Part shown: positions 49,558-58,768 of the stretch, one piece after another
Layout: each line of letters opens with the position of its first letter
Numbering within the stretch: position 1 is the first letter of the stretch
From: Tundrisphaera sp051175315
GTDB lineage: Bacteria; Planctomycetota; Planctomycetia; Isosphaerales; Isosphaeraceae
NCBI RefSeq assembly: GCF_051175315.1
Contig: NZ_CP195100.1
Location: 5,208,001-5,272,000 of the forward strand
DNA length: 64,000 nucleotides
Direction: 5' to 3'
Translations under genes and position numbers: made by a program
The notes under the pieces: generated by a model
Seen by the model: only the letters and a program-made list of their open reading frames with translations
Databases searched by the model: none
Told to the model about the DNA's origin: nothing

Positions 49558-49901
49558 ACTTCGGGGAGATACCAGCTAACATGGTATTGGAAGAGATGGG
49601 ACCCAAGGTGATACCGACTCCGGTTGCAGGTCCCGTGATGAACCTGGATATTACAGCAGGAAGCAATGCGTATTGGGTTGTGAAACAGAATACCACGATC
49701 AATGCCGTAGGAGAACAGCAGCCCTTTAAGCAATTGCTTATCATTCTAGATATATCTGCCCTTGCAACGGTGACATTCGGCACGGGTTTCAGGACGGCTG
49801 GCGCTCTGGTAGGATTATTGAACAAGACGGTTACTTTCTCGTTCCGTAGCGTGAATGGAAAGTTTGTGGAAACCAATAGATACCCTATCCCCTTGATTTA
49901 A
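49554..49901 (+). CDS. Beta-rich virion protein
   Basis: 115 residues; ATGA overlap with the fibre gene. Alternating hydrophobic strands (YWVVKQNTTINAVGE, LLIILDISALATVTFGTGF, VTFSFRSVNGKFVETNR) resemble a small phage beta-sandwich. It may be a fibre cap or capsid decoration. Confidence 0.55.
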   Translation: MNFGEIPANMVLEEMGPKVIPTPVAGPVMNLDITAGSNAYWVVKQNTTINAVGEQQPFKQLLIILDISALATVTFGTGFRTAGALVGLLNKTVTFSFRSVNGKFVETNRYPIPLI

Positions 49902-49910
49902 GGAAATATT

Positions 49911-50198
49911 ATGGCAATAGACCAGACAAGCCTAGCGATGAATCTTTGCACGAAAATTCAGACTGCCGCCGACGAAATTATGCGTGGTGTTACGTCGCTG
50001 GCTGCATTGAAAGAGCAGAAGGAATCGGCAGGCGTAGATTTCACGGCAGTTGCATTTGAAACTGCACTTTCAAATTCTACATTGAAACACGCCAATGGTG
50101 ATGCGTTTAATTCTGTCATTTCAAGTGGGACCTTGCTGAAGGCATGGCTTGAAGAAAATTACCATGATGACAACTTCCAGAAGGTTCGTGGAGGCTAA
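49911..50198 (+). CDS. Small structural-region hypothetical
   Basis: 95 residues with AAGGAAA before the ATG. Helical (ALKEQKESAGVDFTAVAFE). No family recognised; probably a minor virion or assembly protein. Confidence 0.5.
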   Translation: MAIDQTSLAMNLCTKIQTAADEIMRGVTSLAALKEQKESAGVDFTAVAFETALSNSTLKHANGDAFNSVISSGTLLKAWLEENYHDDNFQKVRGG

Positions 50199-50449
50199 TG
50201 AACAATTTCGACAACTGCATTCTGAACCGTTTCCCATTCGACATTTTTCCACAAACTGTGGGAGTATTCGACGGGATTACATGGATAGCCAGTTCATCTT
50301 CGCAGATTGCATCAGGTGTTGCCGACGCACGATGGACATCGTCGGTCGCAACATCGGAGATACGATCGACCACCAGGACACTAGATATCATGGCTGATCC
50401 GGTTCAAACGACGGTCAGGGTTTACAAACAGCAGGAACAAGGAGACTAA
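50198..50449 (+). CDS. Small structural-region hypothetical
   Basis: 83 residues; TAATG overlap with the previous stop and a direct junction with the next gene. N-terminal strands and a Thr/Arg-rich tail. Function unknown. Confidence 0.45.
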   Translation: MNNFDNCILNRFPFDIFPQTVGVFDGITWIASSSSQIASGVADARWTSSVATSEIRSTTRTLDIMADPVQTTVRVYKQQEQGD

Positions 50450-51300
50450 TGGACATACGGATGGGGACGGATCGGGCTTGGGAAATCACCATCAAGGATG
50501 TGGATAACAATCCTATTGCCTATGATCCTGATAACGATGTCCTCTCCGCTGTGGTATGGGCTGGAGGATCGGATCAATCGGTCATCTTCGAACCAACCGT
50601 GGAATGGACCGACGCCCCGAATGGCAAGGTTGGATTACGGATCAATGCCGACGATACGACGCCGACGATAGGCGTCACTTCGATGGATCAGGTTGCCGCA
50701 CTGGTGGAGCCAGGACGATACAAACTCCTGGTTTTCGTGACTCGCACCAATCCCGAGACGCAGGAAACCCGCAAGGAACAGGTCCATGCCGATGACTTGA
50801 ACCTGCTGGAAGTCCCTGGGACTGGGACCAGGCTCCCCAGCTACGTCCGATATCGGGATCTTCTCAGCTACAGCCAGGCGATCAAGAAAGCAGAAGCGGA
50901 CAGCGACGAAACCGGATTCGCATATCAACAGTTTCTTGCAAGCCAATGGTTCAACGATCTGATTATCAGCCGGATTCCTGAAGGCTACTCCAGCTTTGAC
51001 CATCCTGGGACGTCCTACGGGTCATCCAGGGCGACGGTCAAGGGATACCTGGACGCTGGGAAGCTGGTAGTGACTCCAACCGTGGTGGAAATCGTGGCGC
51101 GTCGGGCTGTGTCCCAGATCCTTGGGAGCCTATCGGACCAGAAGACCATGATTGCCATGTCGGCAAATATGCAAGCCAGGGCGAATGCCTTGATTTCTTC
51201 TTACGTTGCCGAATTCGATCTGAATGGGGATGGTTACGTTGATTTCTCTGTCCCAGTAAATGTTTTGTCGTCCCGATATCCAACCCCAACCGCGTGGTAA
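50449..51300 (+). CDS. Head-tail connector candidate with Ig-like N-terminus
   Basis: 283 residues. Residues 1-125 form an Ig-like or BppU-like beta domain (WEITIKDVDNNPIAYD... VEPGRYKLLVFV). The helical C-terminus (VVEIVARRAVSQILGSLSDQ...) is like gp6-type head completion proteins, and D-L-N-G-D-G-Y-V-D-F is an EF-hand-like loop. Position after capsid and fibre and before HK97-gp10-like supports a connector role. Confidence 0.55.
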   Translation: MDIRMGTDRAWEITIKDVDNNPIAYDPDNDVLSAVVWAGGSDQSVIFEPTVEWTDAPNGKVGLRINADDTTPTIGVTSMDQVAALVEPGRYKLLVFVTRTNPETQETRKEQVHADDLNLLEVPGTGTRLPSYVRYRDLLSYSQAIKKAEADSDETGFAYQQFLASQWFNDLIISRIPEGYSSFDHPGTSYGSSRATVKGYLDAGKLVVTPTVVEIVARRAVSQILGSLSDQKTMIAMSANMQARANALISSYVAEFDLNGDGYVDFSVPVNVLSSRYPTPTAW

Positions 51301-51302
51301 CT

Positions 51303-51803
51303 ATGGCAACATCCCCCTTCCCTCCCAGCACAAGAGGAAAAGCTTATCTTGCACTGGTTTCGATTCTCAAACGGGACCCATACTTGTCCAAGGTAAAACT
51401 TTGGCGAACGTGGAATGGTGATCCGCAAGATAACAGCCCGATCAATGAATCGAACTGCCCTGCCCTGCGATTGACTCCTTACCAAGATGGTGCAGGTCCC
51501 ATTGATGATTTCTACGATGCCGCCGATCTGATGATCCGATATGAAACGTTTGTCTCTGGAAACAACGTCGCGGATCTGATGGACCTGGACGAAGCTGTTT
51601 ACCGTGCAATCTATCCGATTGATCCAGTCAGAGCGAAGAAAAATGAAACGATCTGGGATGAACTCCAGACTGATGTCACATTCGAGCAATATGGAATTTG
51701 GGATAAATCTTTCGACGTCCGTAAGGAGATGGGCGAGAACGCAGAGAAGCCTATCCTGCGTGGTGAAGGACTGATCAGAATGCAGTTCAACCTTGAACGA
51801 TAA
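51303..51803 (+). CDS. Connector/minor tail hypothetical
   Basis: 166 residues from ATG 51303, 2 nt after the previous stop. The layout (an N-terminal helix, C-P-A-L-R-L-T-P-Y, then LMIRYETFVSG and a C-terminal LIRMQFNLE strand) is like tail terminator or head-tail adaptor proteins. No firm family. Confidence 0.5.
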   Translation: MATSPFPPSTRGKAYLALVSILKRDPYLSKVKLWRTWNGDPQDNSPINESNCPALRLTPYQDGAGPIDDFYDAADLMIRYETFVSGNNVADLMDLDEAVYRAIYPIDPVRAKKNETIWDELQTDVTFEQYGIWDKSFDVRKEMGENAEKPILRGEGLIRMQFNLER

Positions 51804-51811
51804 AGGATTCG

Positions 51812-52162
51812 ATGAGTCTCGCAAAGAAGCTTGAAGCCAGGATCAAAGAAATCAACGACAAGTCAAAATCCAACTTGGATAAGGCTGCCGATGAATTTGA
51901 ACGGACACTGATCAAGGTTCTTTCTGTGCCAGGCACTCGGGACAATCCTAGCCGTCCTGGAGAAGCACCACACAAGGTGACTGGCAAGCTGGTTGGTAGC
52001 GTCCAGAAGTTCGTGAACAGGGCGGCTGGCGTGGCTGCGATCGGTCCAACGATCTACTACGCGGCTATTCTTCGCAAAACCCGAGACTCTTATCAGATCG
52101 CAATCAAGCGTTGTCGCAAAGATATTGCGAAAATCATCTTCGATTTCAAAGGAAGAGGATAA
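51812..52162 (+). CDS. HK97 gp10-like head-tail protein
   Basis: 116 residues; AAAGGA before the ATG. A long N-terminal helix, then P-S-R-P-G-E-A-P-H-K-V-T-G-K-L and I-G-P-T-I-Y-Y-A, which are the landmarks of the HK97-gp10 family (P-P-[FH]-x-T-G-x-L, ... [YF]-A). Confidence 0.75.
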   Translation: MSLAKKLEARIKEINDKSKSNLDKAADEFERTLIKVLSVPGTRDNPSRPGEAPHKVTGKLVGSVQKFVNRAAGVAAIGPTIYYAAILRKTRDSYQIAIKRCRKDIAKIIFDFKGRG

Positions 52163-52197
52163 ATAACAAGACGGATTTCACACAAAAGGATTGAAAC

Positions 52198-52599
52198 ATG
52201 GCTAAATTGGCTCGCAAATACGCTCCTGGTTATACCGGACACGTTGAATTGGATGAAGAACGAGTTGCTATGCAGGGTTGGACTTCGGACGATTCCGTTG
52301 ATGAACTTGACATGACAACCGACGAAGATAACGGCTGGAGCCTGACCGAAGGTGGCGTTCGCACGACGACTTTCAAATACACTATCCCCATCAAAGCTGG
52401 TGCGACTACATCCCCCATTGTTCCTGGCGATATCTACCCACATGCTTTCTTGATTGGTAGCGTGGCTAAGTTCAATGGTCCCTGCATCTGCACCAGTGCT
52501 ACCGTGAATAGCAAGGTCAAAGAAGGTGCCACCCTTGACGTTACCGTCAAGAACTATGGCGATGTCTCGATTGAAACTAATCCCTACACTGCTCCCTAA
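52198..52599 (+). CDS. Major tail tube protein candidate
   Basis: 133 residues, all-beta, starting A-K-L-A-R-K-Y-A-P-G-Y-T-G-H-V. Length, composition and place before the assembly chaperone and tape measure match a siphovirus tail tube. No sheath gene precedes it. Confidence 0.65.
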   Translation: MAKLARKYAPGYTGHVELDEERVAMQGWTSDDSVDELDMTTDEDNGWSLTEGGVRTTTFKYTIPIKAGATTSPIVPGDIYPHAFLIGSVAKFNGPCICTSATVNSKVKEGATLDVTVKNYGDVSIETNPYTAP

Positions 52600-52604
52600 T
52601 CACC

Positions 52605-53276
52605 ATGAGTATCCTATCCGTCATCCCGAGACCGATCCTCGCAGAATTGGGGGATCGGTCTTTTCTGTTCTCCGAACTTCGCACGAATGATCTTGCGGAC
52701 GTGGTCGCCTACATCAATTCCCTTTACCCTTCCCCCTATGACGTCGCTGAACCATTGCTGCTTTCGCTTGACGCCAGATCCAGGGCATTCAAAGAATTGC
52801 TGGGAGACACGATCGACCAACAGGAAGAATATCCTTACGGTTTATTGTCGGATGTTTCCACGCAACATCTAAACACGATGAACGGTTTGGCATTCCTGCT
52901 GTGGATTTCCCTACGTCGGGAACATCCAGCCATTGACCTGGTGCAAGTCCATGAGATTTTGCAATCTGCCAAAAGGATTCAGGTTGATCGAATCAAACGT
53001 ATCTTGTGGGCGGATGATCCAATGGTTCATCTGATGAATTTCATTCCTGCTGCAAGGAAAGAATCGGATGGTATCAGGGAAGAGAATGATTGGCGAAGTC
53101 TCTGGTATAAGTATTCCACAACATGTCGCAACGGTCCTCCATTTGAGGAATTGACCCTGACGCAATTAGGTGTTTTCCTTCATCAAGGTGAACTTCCCGA
53201 CGCATCTTCCATGTCCGGACCCGCCGATAGTTTCGACTTTGAACGTGATAACAAAATTAGGGAGTTTTTCCAATGA
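52605..53276 (+). CDS. Tail assembly chaperone candidate
   Basis: 223 residues, helical, 5 nt after the tail tube gene and before the tape measure. No family recognised, but this position belongs to gpG-type chaperones. It overlaps the next gene by ATGA, so coupling replaces the usual frameshift. Confidence 0.5.
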   Translation: MSILSVIPRPILAELGDRSFLFSELRTNDLADVVAYINSLYPSPYDVAEPLLLSLDARSRAFKELLGDTIDQQEEYPYGLLSDVSTQHLNTMNGLAFLLWISLRREHPAIDLVQVHEILQSAKRIQVDRIKRILWADDPMVHLMNFIPAARKESDGIREENDWRSLWYKYSTTCRNGPPFEELTLTQLGVFLHQGELPDASSMSGPADSFDFERDNKIREFFQ

Positions 53277-53500
53277 TCCAAGAACAGATCAAAGAACTAT
53301 ATCGCAAGCAGTTGGACGGGGAAATCACGGAAGAAGAATGTATGTCCCAGTCCTTGGAACTTGCCAAGAATCTTTCTGCACAGCCAGAATCACACATAAT
53401 CAAGATTGTGGACTACGTCGAAAGCAATCCCAAGATGGTGTTAGCGATTGTCGCTGGTATCTGTCATGGTGTCCGGCATCACATGAACGACAAGGAGTAA
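53273..53500 (+). CDS. Small protein before the tape measure
   Basis: 75 residues, coupled to the previous gene. Helical with a moderately hydrophobic segment (KMVLAIVAGICHGVRHH). It may be the second half of the chaperone pair. Confidence 0.5.
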   Translation: MIQEQIKELYRKQLDGEITEEECMSQSLELAKNLSAQPESHIIKIVDYVESNPKMVLAIVAGICHGVRHHMNDKE

Positions 53501-53501
53501 C

Positions 53502-55697
53502 ATGGCAGGGCAGAACGACGAACTTTTCAACATTATCCTGAAAATTCAGGGTCAAGCGGATGTTGACAATGCGGTTAAGAAGTTAGAAGAAGCAGAACGA
53601 GAACTTCAAGACGTTGTTTCGGCTGCTGCCCTTCTAGGTCAATCCGTCCCGACCGCTGAACTTGCGAAATTTGCACAGAACGTAGCGACCATGAAGGGTC
53701 GATTGGCGGAAGCTGAAAGCAATCTCGCCCGATTCGGCGCGGCTGAACGCAAGGCTGCTGCCGATGCCGTGGCGGCAGCCAACCAGGTGGCTGAAGCGGA
53801 AGCCAAGAAGGCTGCTGCTGCGACGGCAGCCGCCCATGCGGCTGAATCTGCCGCTGACCGTGCGGCTGCTGCTACGGTCATGCAGGCGGCTGCGGAAGAA
53901 GCCTCTGCGACGAAGCAGATCGCAGCCCGTGCGAGGGTCCAAGCTGCCCTGCGTGATGCCATCGACAACCCGACGAAATCGGGCATCGGTGCCACCCTGG
54001 TTTCCAGCACCACGGGCAATCAAGCCCAGAAGATTGTGATGCAGGTCCAAGGGATCGAAAAAGTTCAACTTCTGAACCAAGCGATCCAGCAAGAAACCGC
54101 AAACATCAATGCCCTGAATGCTCAACTCCAGCGTGGTTCCATCTCGCAGGCGGCATTTGGAGCCAGTGCTGGACGTTCGGCTATGAACATCGCTGCCGCA
54201 CAGCGTGAAATCAAAGCCATTGGATCATCCACGGGGATATCAGCCTATAAGATGCAACAGTTCGCAGGCACATTAGATGACTTGCAATATGTTGGCGAAA
54301 TGGGTCTGCGCCCCATCATCAATAACTTGATGCAGATTGCTCCGGTCGCAGGTATCGCCGCATTGGGCGTGGATCTTCTGTGGCGACACTGGGGATCTCT
54401 CATGAGGTTGATGGATGTTGGAATGCCACAACCCGCTCTGGAGGGTCCGGAACTTCTTGCTGCCAATCTGAAGAAGGCAACGGAAGAAATGGAAGAGTTG
54501 ATGAAGAAAACTTCATTGACCTGGGTTGAAATACAGAAACTTCAAAAACTACAGGCTGACGTCAAGGAGATGAAGCAGCAGGAGAAAGATGAATCCGAAG
54601 TTCAAGGAATGCTGGATGGACAATCCGAACGGGAACGGGAAGTTGGTGGTGGAGTCAAGAAAGCTCTAGATGAAGCTGGTGGGAAAAACGCCCTAGATGA
54701 ACTTATAGGGAACCTTGCAGAGAACAAGGACGCAAAAGGTAACGTCTTCAATACTGTGAATCGCAAGATGACCAGTCCTGAACAGGCTGCCAAGGATCTG
54801 ATACGCACAGCGGGAAATGGTGATGAAGCATCCAGGGCAGAAATTCTGGCTAACCTGAAGCCAGGATCTAACTTCGCAAAACAATTGAATGCAAATTCTC
54901 CCGAGACGAAATTAGCAAAAGATCGGGAAGAAGCCAGGGATGCAGCAGAAGAAGAAGAACAGAAGGAGAAAGACCAAAGATACGAAAAGCGGAAAGATCG
55001 GGACAAGAAACAAGCTAAGGATATCGCCAACGACATCTTGAAAGGCAAAAATGCTAACAAGATGTTGGATGGTGATGTCAGCGATGATGACATAAAGAAA
55101 GAACTTGCCGCCCGGGGACTTCGCACAGATGATCCTACGCTTCTTAAAAGGGTCAAGGGAGCGACCGAAGCTAGGGCAAATGAACTAGGTGCTGATCAAT
55201 CCACAAAGGAGGGATTGGGGAGCCTGGATGCTGGCAAGAAATCCTTGATGGACGAAAATAACAAGAAGGCTGCTGACGATCGAAAGAAAGAACTTGATAA
55301 GAAAGTTGATGCAGCAGAAAAGGCAAATCCTGGTATCGCGGACCTGTTCAAGAATTCTATCAAGGGAGCGATGCAAATTGATGGAACTCCTTTGCGTGAT
55401 GCCCAGAATGATTTGTTGTATAAGTTTGCGGACCAGCTTGGACCCGATGTTGCGAGATCGTTGATTGCCGACGCTGGTGGTAAAGCTCAAGAAGAAATGA
55501 TCTCTGATTACACAGGCGAGAAAGTAGCACAAAGCGAGAACGCGACGATCATCAATGGTGCCTCTGCCCTGCGTGATTCGATCCAGGGATCAGTCAAGAG
55601 TCCTGAAGTGGATGAACTTCGCAAGCTTCATCAAGAAACAGTTCGTTCCAATGAATTCTTAGCGGAAATTGCCCGCAAGGGTGGAGGACTCGCATAA
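53502..55697 (+). CDS. Tape measure protein
   Basis: 731 residues. Ala-rich coiled coils (to about residue 260), a central more hydrophobic part (GLRPIINNLMQIAPVAGIAALGVDLLWRHWG) and long charged helices. At about 0.15 nm per residue it predicts a tail of roughly 110 nm. It sets tail length and leaves with DNA during infection. Confidence 0.85.
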   Translation: MAGQNDELFNIILKIQGQADVDNAVKKLEEAERELQDVVSAAALLGQSVPTAELAKFAQNVATMKGRLAEAESNLARFGAAERKAAADAVAAANQVAEAEAKKAAAATAAAHAAESAADRAAAATVMQAAAEEASATKQIAARARVQAALRDAIDNPTKSGIGATLVSSTTGNQAQKIVMQVQGIEKVQLLNQAIQQETANINALNAQLQRGSISQAAFGASAGRSAMNIAAAQREIKAIGSSTGISAYKMQQFAGTLDDLQYVGEMGLRPIINNLMQIAPVAGIAALGVDLLWRHWGSLMRLMDVGMPQPALEGPELLAANLKKATEEMEELMKKTSLTWVEIQKLQKLQADVKEMKQQEKDESEVQGMLDGQSEREREVGGGVKKALDEAGGKNALDELIGNLAENKDAKGNVFNTVNRKMTSPEQAAKDLIRTAGNGDEASRAEILANLKPGSNFAKQLNANSPETKLAKDREEARDAAEEEEQKEKDQRYEKRKDRDKKQAKDIANDILKGKNANKMLDGDVSDDDIKKELAARGLRTDDPTLLKRVKGATEARANELGADQSTKEGLGSLDAGKKSLMDENNKKAADDRKKELDKKVDAAEKANPGIADLFKNSIKGAMQIDGTPLRDAQNDLLYKFADQLGPDVARSLIADAGGKAQEEMISDYTGEKVAQSENATIINGASALRDSIQGSVKSPEVDELRKLHQETVRSNEFLAEIARKGGGLA

Positions 55698-55714
55698 CGT
55701 CGCATAGATAGGTA

Positions 55715-56515
55715 ATGAGTAATGTTTCGCAACTTCCTGCATCCGCCAAGATCCTCGCTAATCCACAAGGAAAAGGTGGATACACAGGTGTTGAAGATCC
55801 TGGCAATCGGCAAGAAACCATTATCTGGAAGTGTGCTTGGGAAGATCGTAATGCATTCCGGAATGTCGTAGTTGGTTTTCCTGAAACATTTGTAATTGGA
55901 GGTGTGACGGTCACCAGGAACGTCACGCTCCAAAGTCCATATACTCCATCTCTATATGCCTCCAGCCTGTCATTTGAGTCGCAGGGAAAAGCAGGAACAA
56001 CAAAATCAAATCCATACAATTGGGCAATCTTCAAGGTTGGTTTCTCGATTCCCACTATAGGCAATGGTGGCGAAGATTCGCCTTACTACTCCATCTCGGA
56101 ACAAGCTTCTACCCGTTCTATCACGATTCCGAACCGAAAGAATAAGTTTGCCAACGGTGAAGAACTTGATAGCAACGTCGCTTTAATCTTCCCCGGTGTC
56201 AGTTTTTTACTTCAGATATTCCAAGTAAATGACATTGTAGGGTTCCGCAATGCGATTTTGCCAATGTTAAAGACTCCGGTGAATTCATCCGCCATCACCA
56301 TTGACGGTTTGAATGTTCCAGCAGGAGAAGCCTTGCTGGAATCATATTCCACGGAATCTTCTGTGTCTGGATTAGGTGTAAGGCAACACTCTGCATCGAT
56401 GGTTATCAATGTCAGTTCTTTGCCCTGGAATTCGTATGTTAGAAGCGATGGTCAAATCGATGAATTAGAAGAACCGCCTTACAAGACAGGAAATTTGAAC
56501 TCCCTGATTCAGTGA
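55715..56515 (+). CDS. Distal tail protein candidate
   Basis: 266 residues, beta-rich, first gene after the tape measure as in siphoviruses. TAGATA lies 4 nt before the ATG. No close family; distal tail or tail hub is inferred from position. Confidence 0.55.
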   Translation: MSNVSQLPASAKILANPQGKGGYTGVEDPGNRQETIIWKCAWEDRNAFRNVVVGFPETFVIGGVTVTRNVTLQSPYTPSLYASSLSFESQGKAGTTKSNPYNWAIFKVGFSIPTIGNGGEDSPYYSISEQASTRSITIPNRKNKFANGEELDSNVALIFPGVSFLLQIFQVNDIVGFRNAILPMLKTPVNSSAITIDGLNVPAGEALLESYSTESSVSGLGVRQHSASMVINVSSLPWNSYVRSDGQIDELEEPPYKTGNLNSLIQ

Positions 56516-56940
56516 TAAAGGACCCCGTGAAGATAAAGTTGCACAAATTTGAGGTTGGAGAAATTCCAAAGGCATCCGATCTGAACAAGATGGTGGAGTT
56601 GCTGGAAAGGCTTTGCAATATTACGGTTACCGAAGGTTCTGGATTGGAGATGTCGGAGTCTGCCACTGGGATTGTATTAAATGTGACAAACCCAAAGATT
56701 CCAAGATTTGCCAAGGTAACATCAAGAATTGAACCTTTCAATGCACAGGATTCAAGTTTAGGAAGCGGCAAGGCAAAAATGCTTCGCGGGTCGCGGGAAG
56801 ATGAACTGGTGGAAGAGGAACCTAATGTTGTTGTGGATGTTTATAATGACATCGTTGGTAGCATAGAGGTCGGCGTCCAAATCAAAATTATATGGATGGA
56901 TGGACGTTGGGTGGTCTTCAACGCAGGGTGCGGTTCGTAA
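56512..56940 (+). CDS. Minor tail hypothetical
   Basis: 142 residues from GTG 56512 (GTGA overlap). Residues 8-40 (KFEVGEIPKASDLNKMVELLERL) form an N-terminal peptide and helix also seen in planctomycete phage-like proteins; a small beta-barrel follows. Function unknown. Confidence 0.5.
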   Translation: MIKDPVKIKLHKFEVGEIPKASDLNKMVELLERLCNITVTEGSGLEMSESATGIVLNVTNPKIPRFAKVTSRIEPFNAQDSSLGSGKAKMLRGSREDELVEEEPNVVVDVYNDIVGSIEVGVQIKIIWMDGRWVVFNAGCGS

Positions 56941-57905
56941 TGGCAAACTCATACGGGTCTTCATGGAAATCAATGGGAAATCCCATTTGCAGTAATTGTT
57001 GCACTGCAACTTTGTGCCTCAACACGGAATTTTGGAGATACAATCGCGACCCGGTTACTGGCGTAAGAGATCCTAATTTGAGTCGAAGACCGGCACCCAA
57101 CATCACCTTCCGTGTCAATCACTATAAGAACGGCGTTATCGATCACTATGAGGAGTACAACACCGGACCTGATGCAAGGATTTGCATAAAAGTGCCAAAG
57201 GGTCAGCCAGGTTCGATCAGTTCGGGATATAACATTTCGGCGACCTACAATGATACGGGATACACCGGTTCGTTATACCTCAACTCGTATTTCGAGCCGG
57301 GGACGACGCACGAGGCTTGGATCTACTGGCAAGAGCTATATGTGATCTGTTCCACTCACGATCTTTGCGGATGGGCTCAACAGGGCAGCGTTACGGTCAA
57401 GAATCATGCCGGCACATGGTACACCTTCCAAGGTGGTAGCAGGCAATTCGGCATATTCGGTGCCCTCAATGGAATCAATGGCTCTGCCACAGGCGAAACG
57501 ACTTGGATACCACACAATAATATCGGACCACTCAAGATCGACGTGAACACGTCTGGAGCTTTCACCGACCAAGTGATTATTTCGGGCGTATTTCAGAAAC
57601 AATGGCACCAATGTCTTGCGATCGGCACCGGCGTCAAGAGAGGACTTGCACCAGCAGGGCAGCAGAATAGTAGCGCGTCATGCAATTGGACCCCAACTCT
57701 TATACCGACTGAGGAAGGACCGCCGGGATGTATGCCCGGTTATATGTGGGTCAAGTATAGGTATGAGGACTTGGTTGGCGAAGTATATGCAATCCTTATC
57801 CAGCACGAAGGTGAGTATTACGATTGTTACGATGCGTTCTTCCCGGTTGGGGGAACAAGTATGCGGTATGAGTGTGGAGCTAATCCTGGAGGATTCTGGG
57901 GATGA
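56940..57905 (+). CDS. Cys-rich tail-region protein
   Basis: 321 residues from ATG 56940 (TAATG overlap). Twelve or more cysteines (C-S-N-C-C-T-A-T-L-C at the start, more near 250-315) and many aromatic strands (TYNDTGYTGSLYLNSYFEPG) suggest a metal- or disulphide-stabilised beta structure outside the cell, perhaps a tail tip or receptor-binding protein. Confidence 0.55.
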   Translation: MANSYGSSWKSMGNPICSNCCTATLCLNTEFWRYNRDPVTGVRDPNLSRRPAPNITFRVNHYKNGVIDHYEEYNTGPDARICIKVPKGQPGSISSGYNISATYNDTGYTGSLYLNSYFEPGTTHEAWIYWQELYVICSTHDLCGWAQQGSVTVKNHAGTWYTFQGGSRQFGIFGALNGINGSATGETTWIPHNNIGPLKIDVNTSGAFTDQVIISGVFQKQWHQCLAIGTGVKRGLAPAGQQNSSASCNWTPTLIPTEEGPPGCMPGYMWVKYRYEDLVGEVYAILIQHEGEYYDCYDAFFPVGGTSMRYECGANPGGFWG

Positions 57906-58768
57906 TATGTCATTGCCCATTGGGAGCCGATTGCAAAGGTGAATATCCTGCACTTTGTGAAATGTTTGCACCGGGATTTGTTCGACTACCTATCCACCCC
58001 AGTCTCTTGACGGACTTACTGAATTCTACGCCACCTCCTCTTTTCGAAAACTTCGAAAACGAGGATCATTTTATTGGTCGTCCCAACAACTTGACTCGTG
58101 AACTTGTTGTCGCCTGTTTCAACGAGGATTTGTCATGGACTTCGGAGATTCCCGAAGATATCCATGTAACCGTTTACAACAAAGGTCATGTTCCTGTTGC
58201 TAGTTCGGTTGTTATAATCAACGAGGGAAGGGAAGCAGGAACCTACCTTCATCATATTGTTCGCAATTTCAGCAGTCTTGCCAATATGACATTTTTTTGC
58301 CAGGGAAAGAATCATTCCGACGATATCTGTGGCAGGCTAAAGATTGATTATCAGGAGCCTGCAAGTTTAACGGCAGAGTATATGCCCTATTTCCCTTCCC
58401 CAGAGGTCAAGGCACTGGATAGGGTCGATTACCATGAAGGTTTGCAATCTCGTTATGGATGTGCTGCATATCACGGCGATAGGCAACCAGTAGATAATGC
58501 GGCTTGGTTGCAATCGGTATGGTCCCATTGGTTCTCCTGCGATCCACCAGAAGATTGGGTTTTCGGCTATGCCGCTGAATGGGCAGTTCCGAAGGAATCA
58601 ATCTTGGCTCGCCCATTGTCCTTCTGGAAGTATGCTTTAGAGCAGGTGCAATCTGCCACCACGGATTCTTCCTTGTGGGATAGCGATCCAGCAACAGCAT
58701 GGGGGTTGGAACTTATCTGGCTATACCTGTTCAGTGATCCCAACACTTACCCTACAAAGGTGTCATGA
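57902..58768 (+). CDS. DUF3431 domain protein
   Basis: 288 residues. L-V-V-A-C-F-N-E-D-L-S-W, then V-T-V-Y-N-K-G, N-E-G-R-E-A-G-T-Y-L-H-H-I and T-F-F-C-Q-G match the DUF3431 pattern, a family with glycosyltransferase-like features. An N-terminal Cys cluster (M-I-C-H-C-P-L-G-A-D-C) may bind metal. It overlaps both neighbours by 4 nt, so it is made with the tail proteins and the GT4 enzyme. Confidence 0.75.
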   Translation: MICHCPLGADCKGEYPALCEMFAPGFVRLPIHPSLLTDLLNSTPPPLFENFENEDHFIGRPNNLTRELVVACFNEDLSWTSEIPEDIHVTVYNKGHVPVASSVVIINEGREAGTYLHHIVRNFSSLANMTFFCQGKNHSDDICGRLKIDYQEPASLTAEYMPYFPSPEVKALDRVDYHEGLQSRYGCAAYHGDRQPVDNAAWLQSVWSHWFSCDPPEDWVFGYAAEWAVPKESILARPLSFWKYALEQVQSATTDSSLWDSDPATAWGLELIWLYLFSDPNTYPTKVS

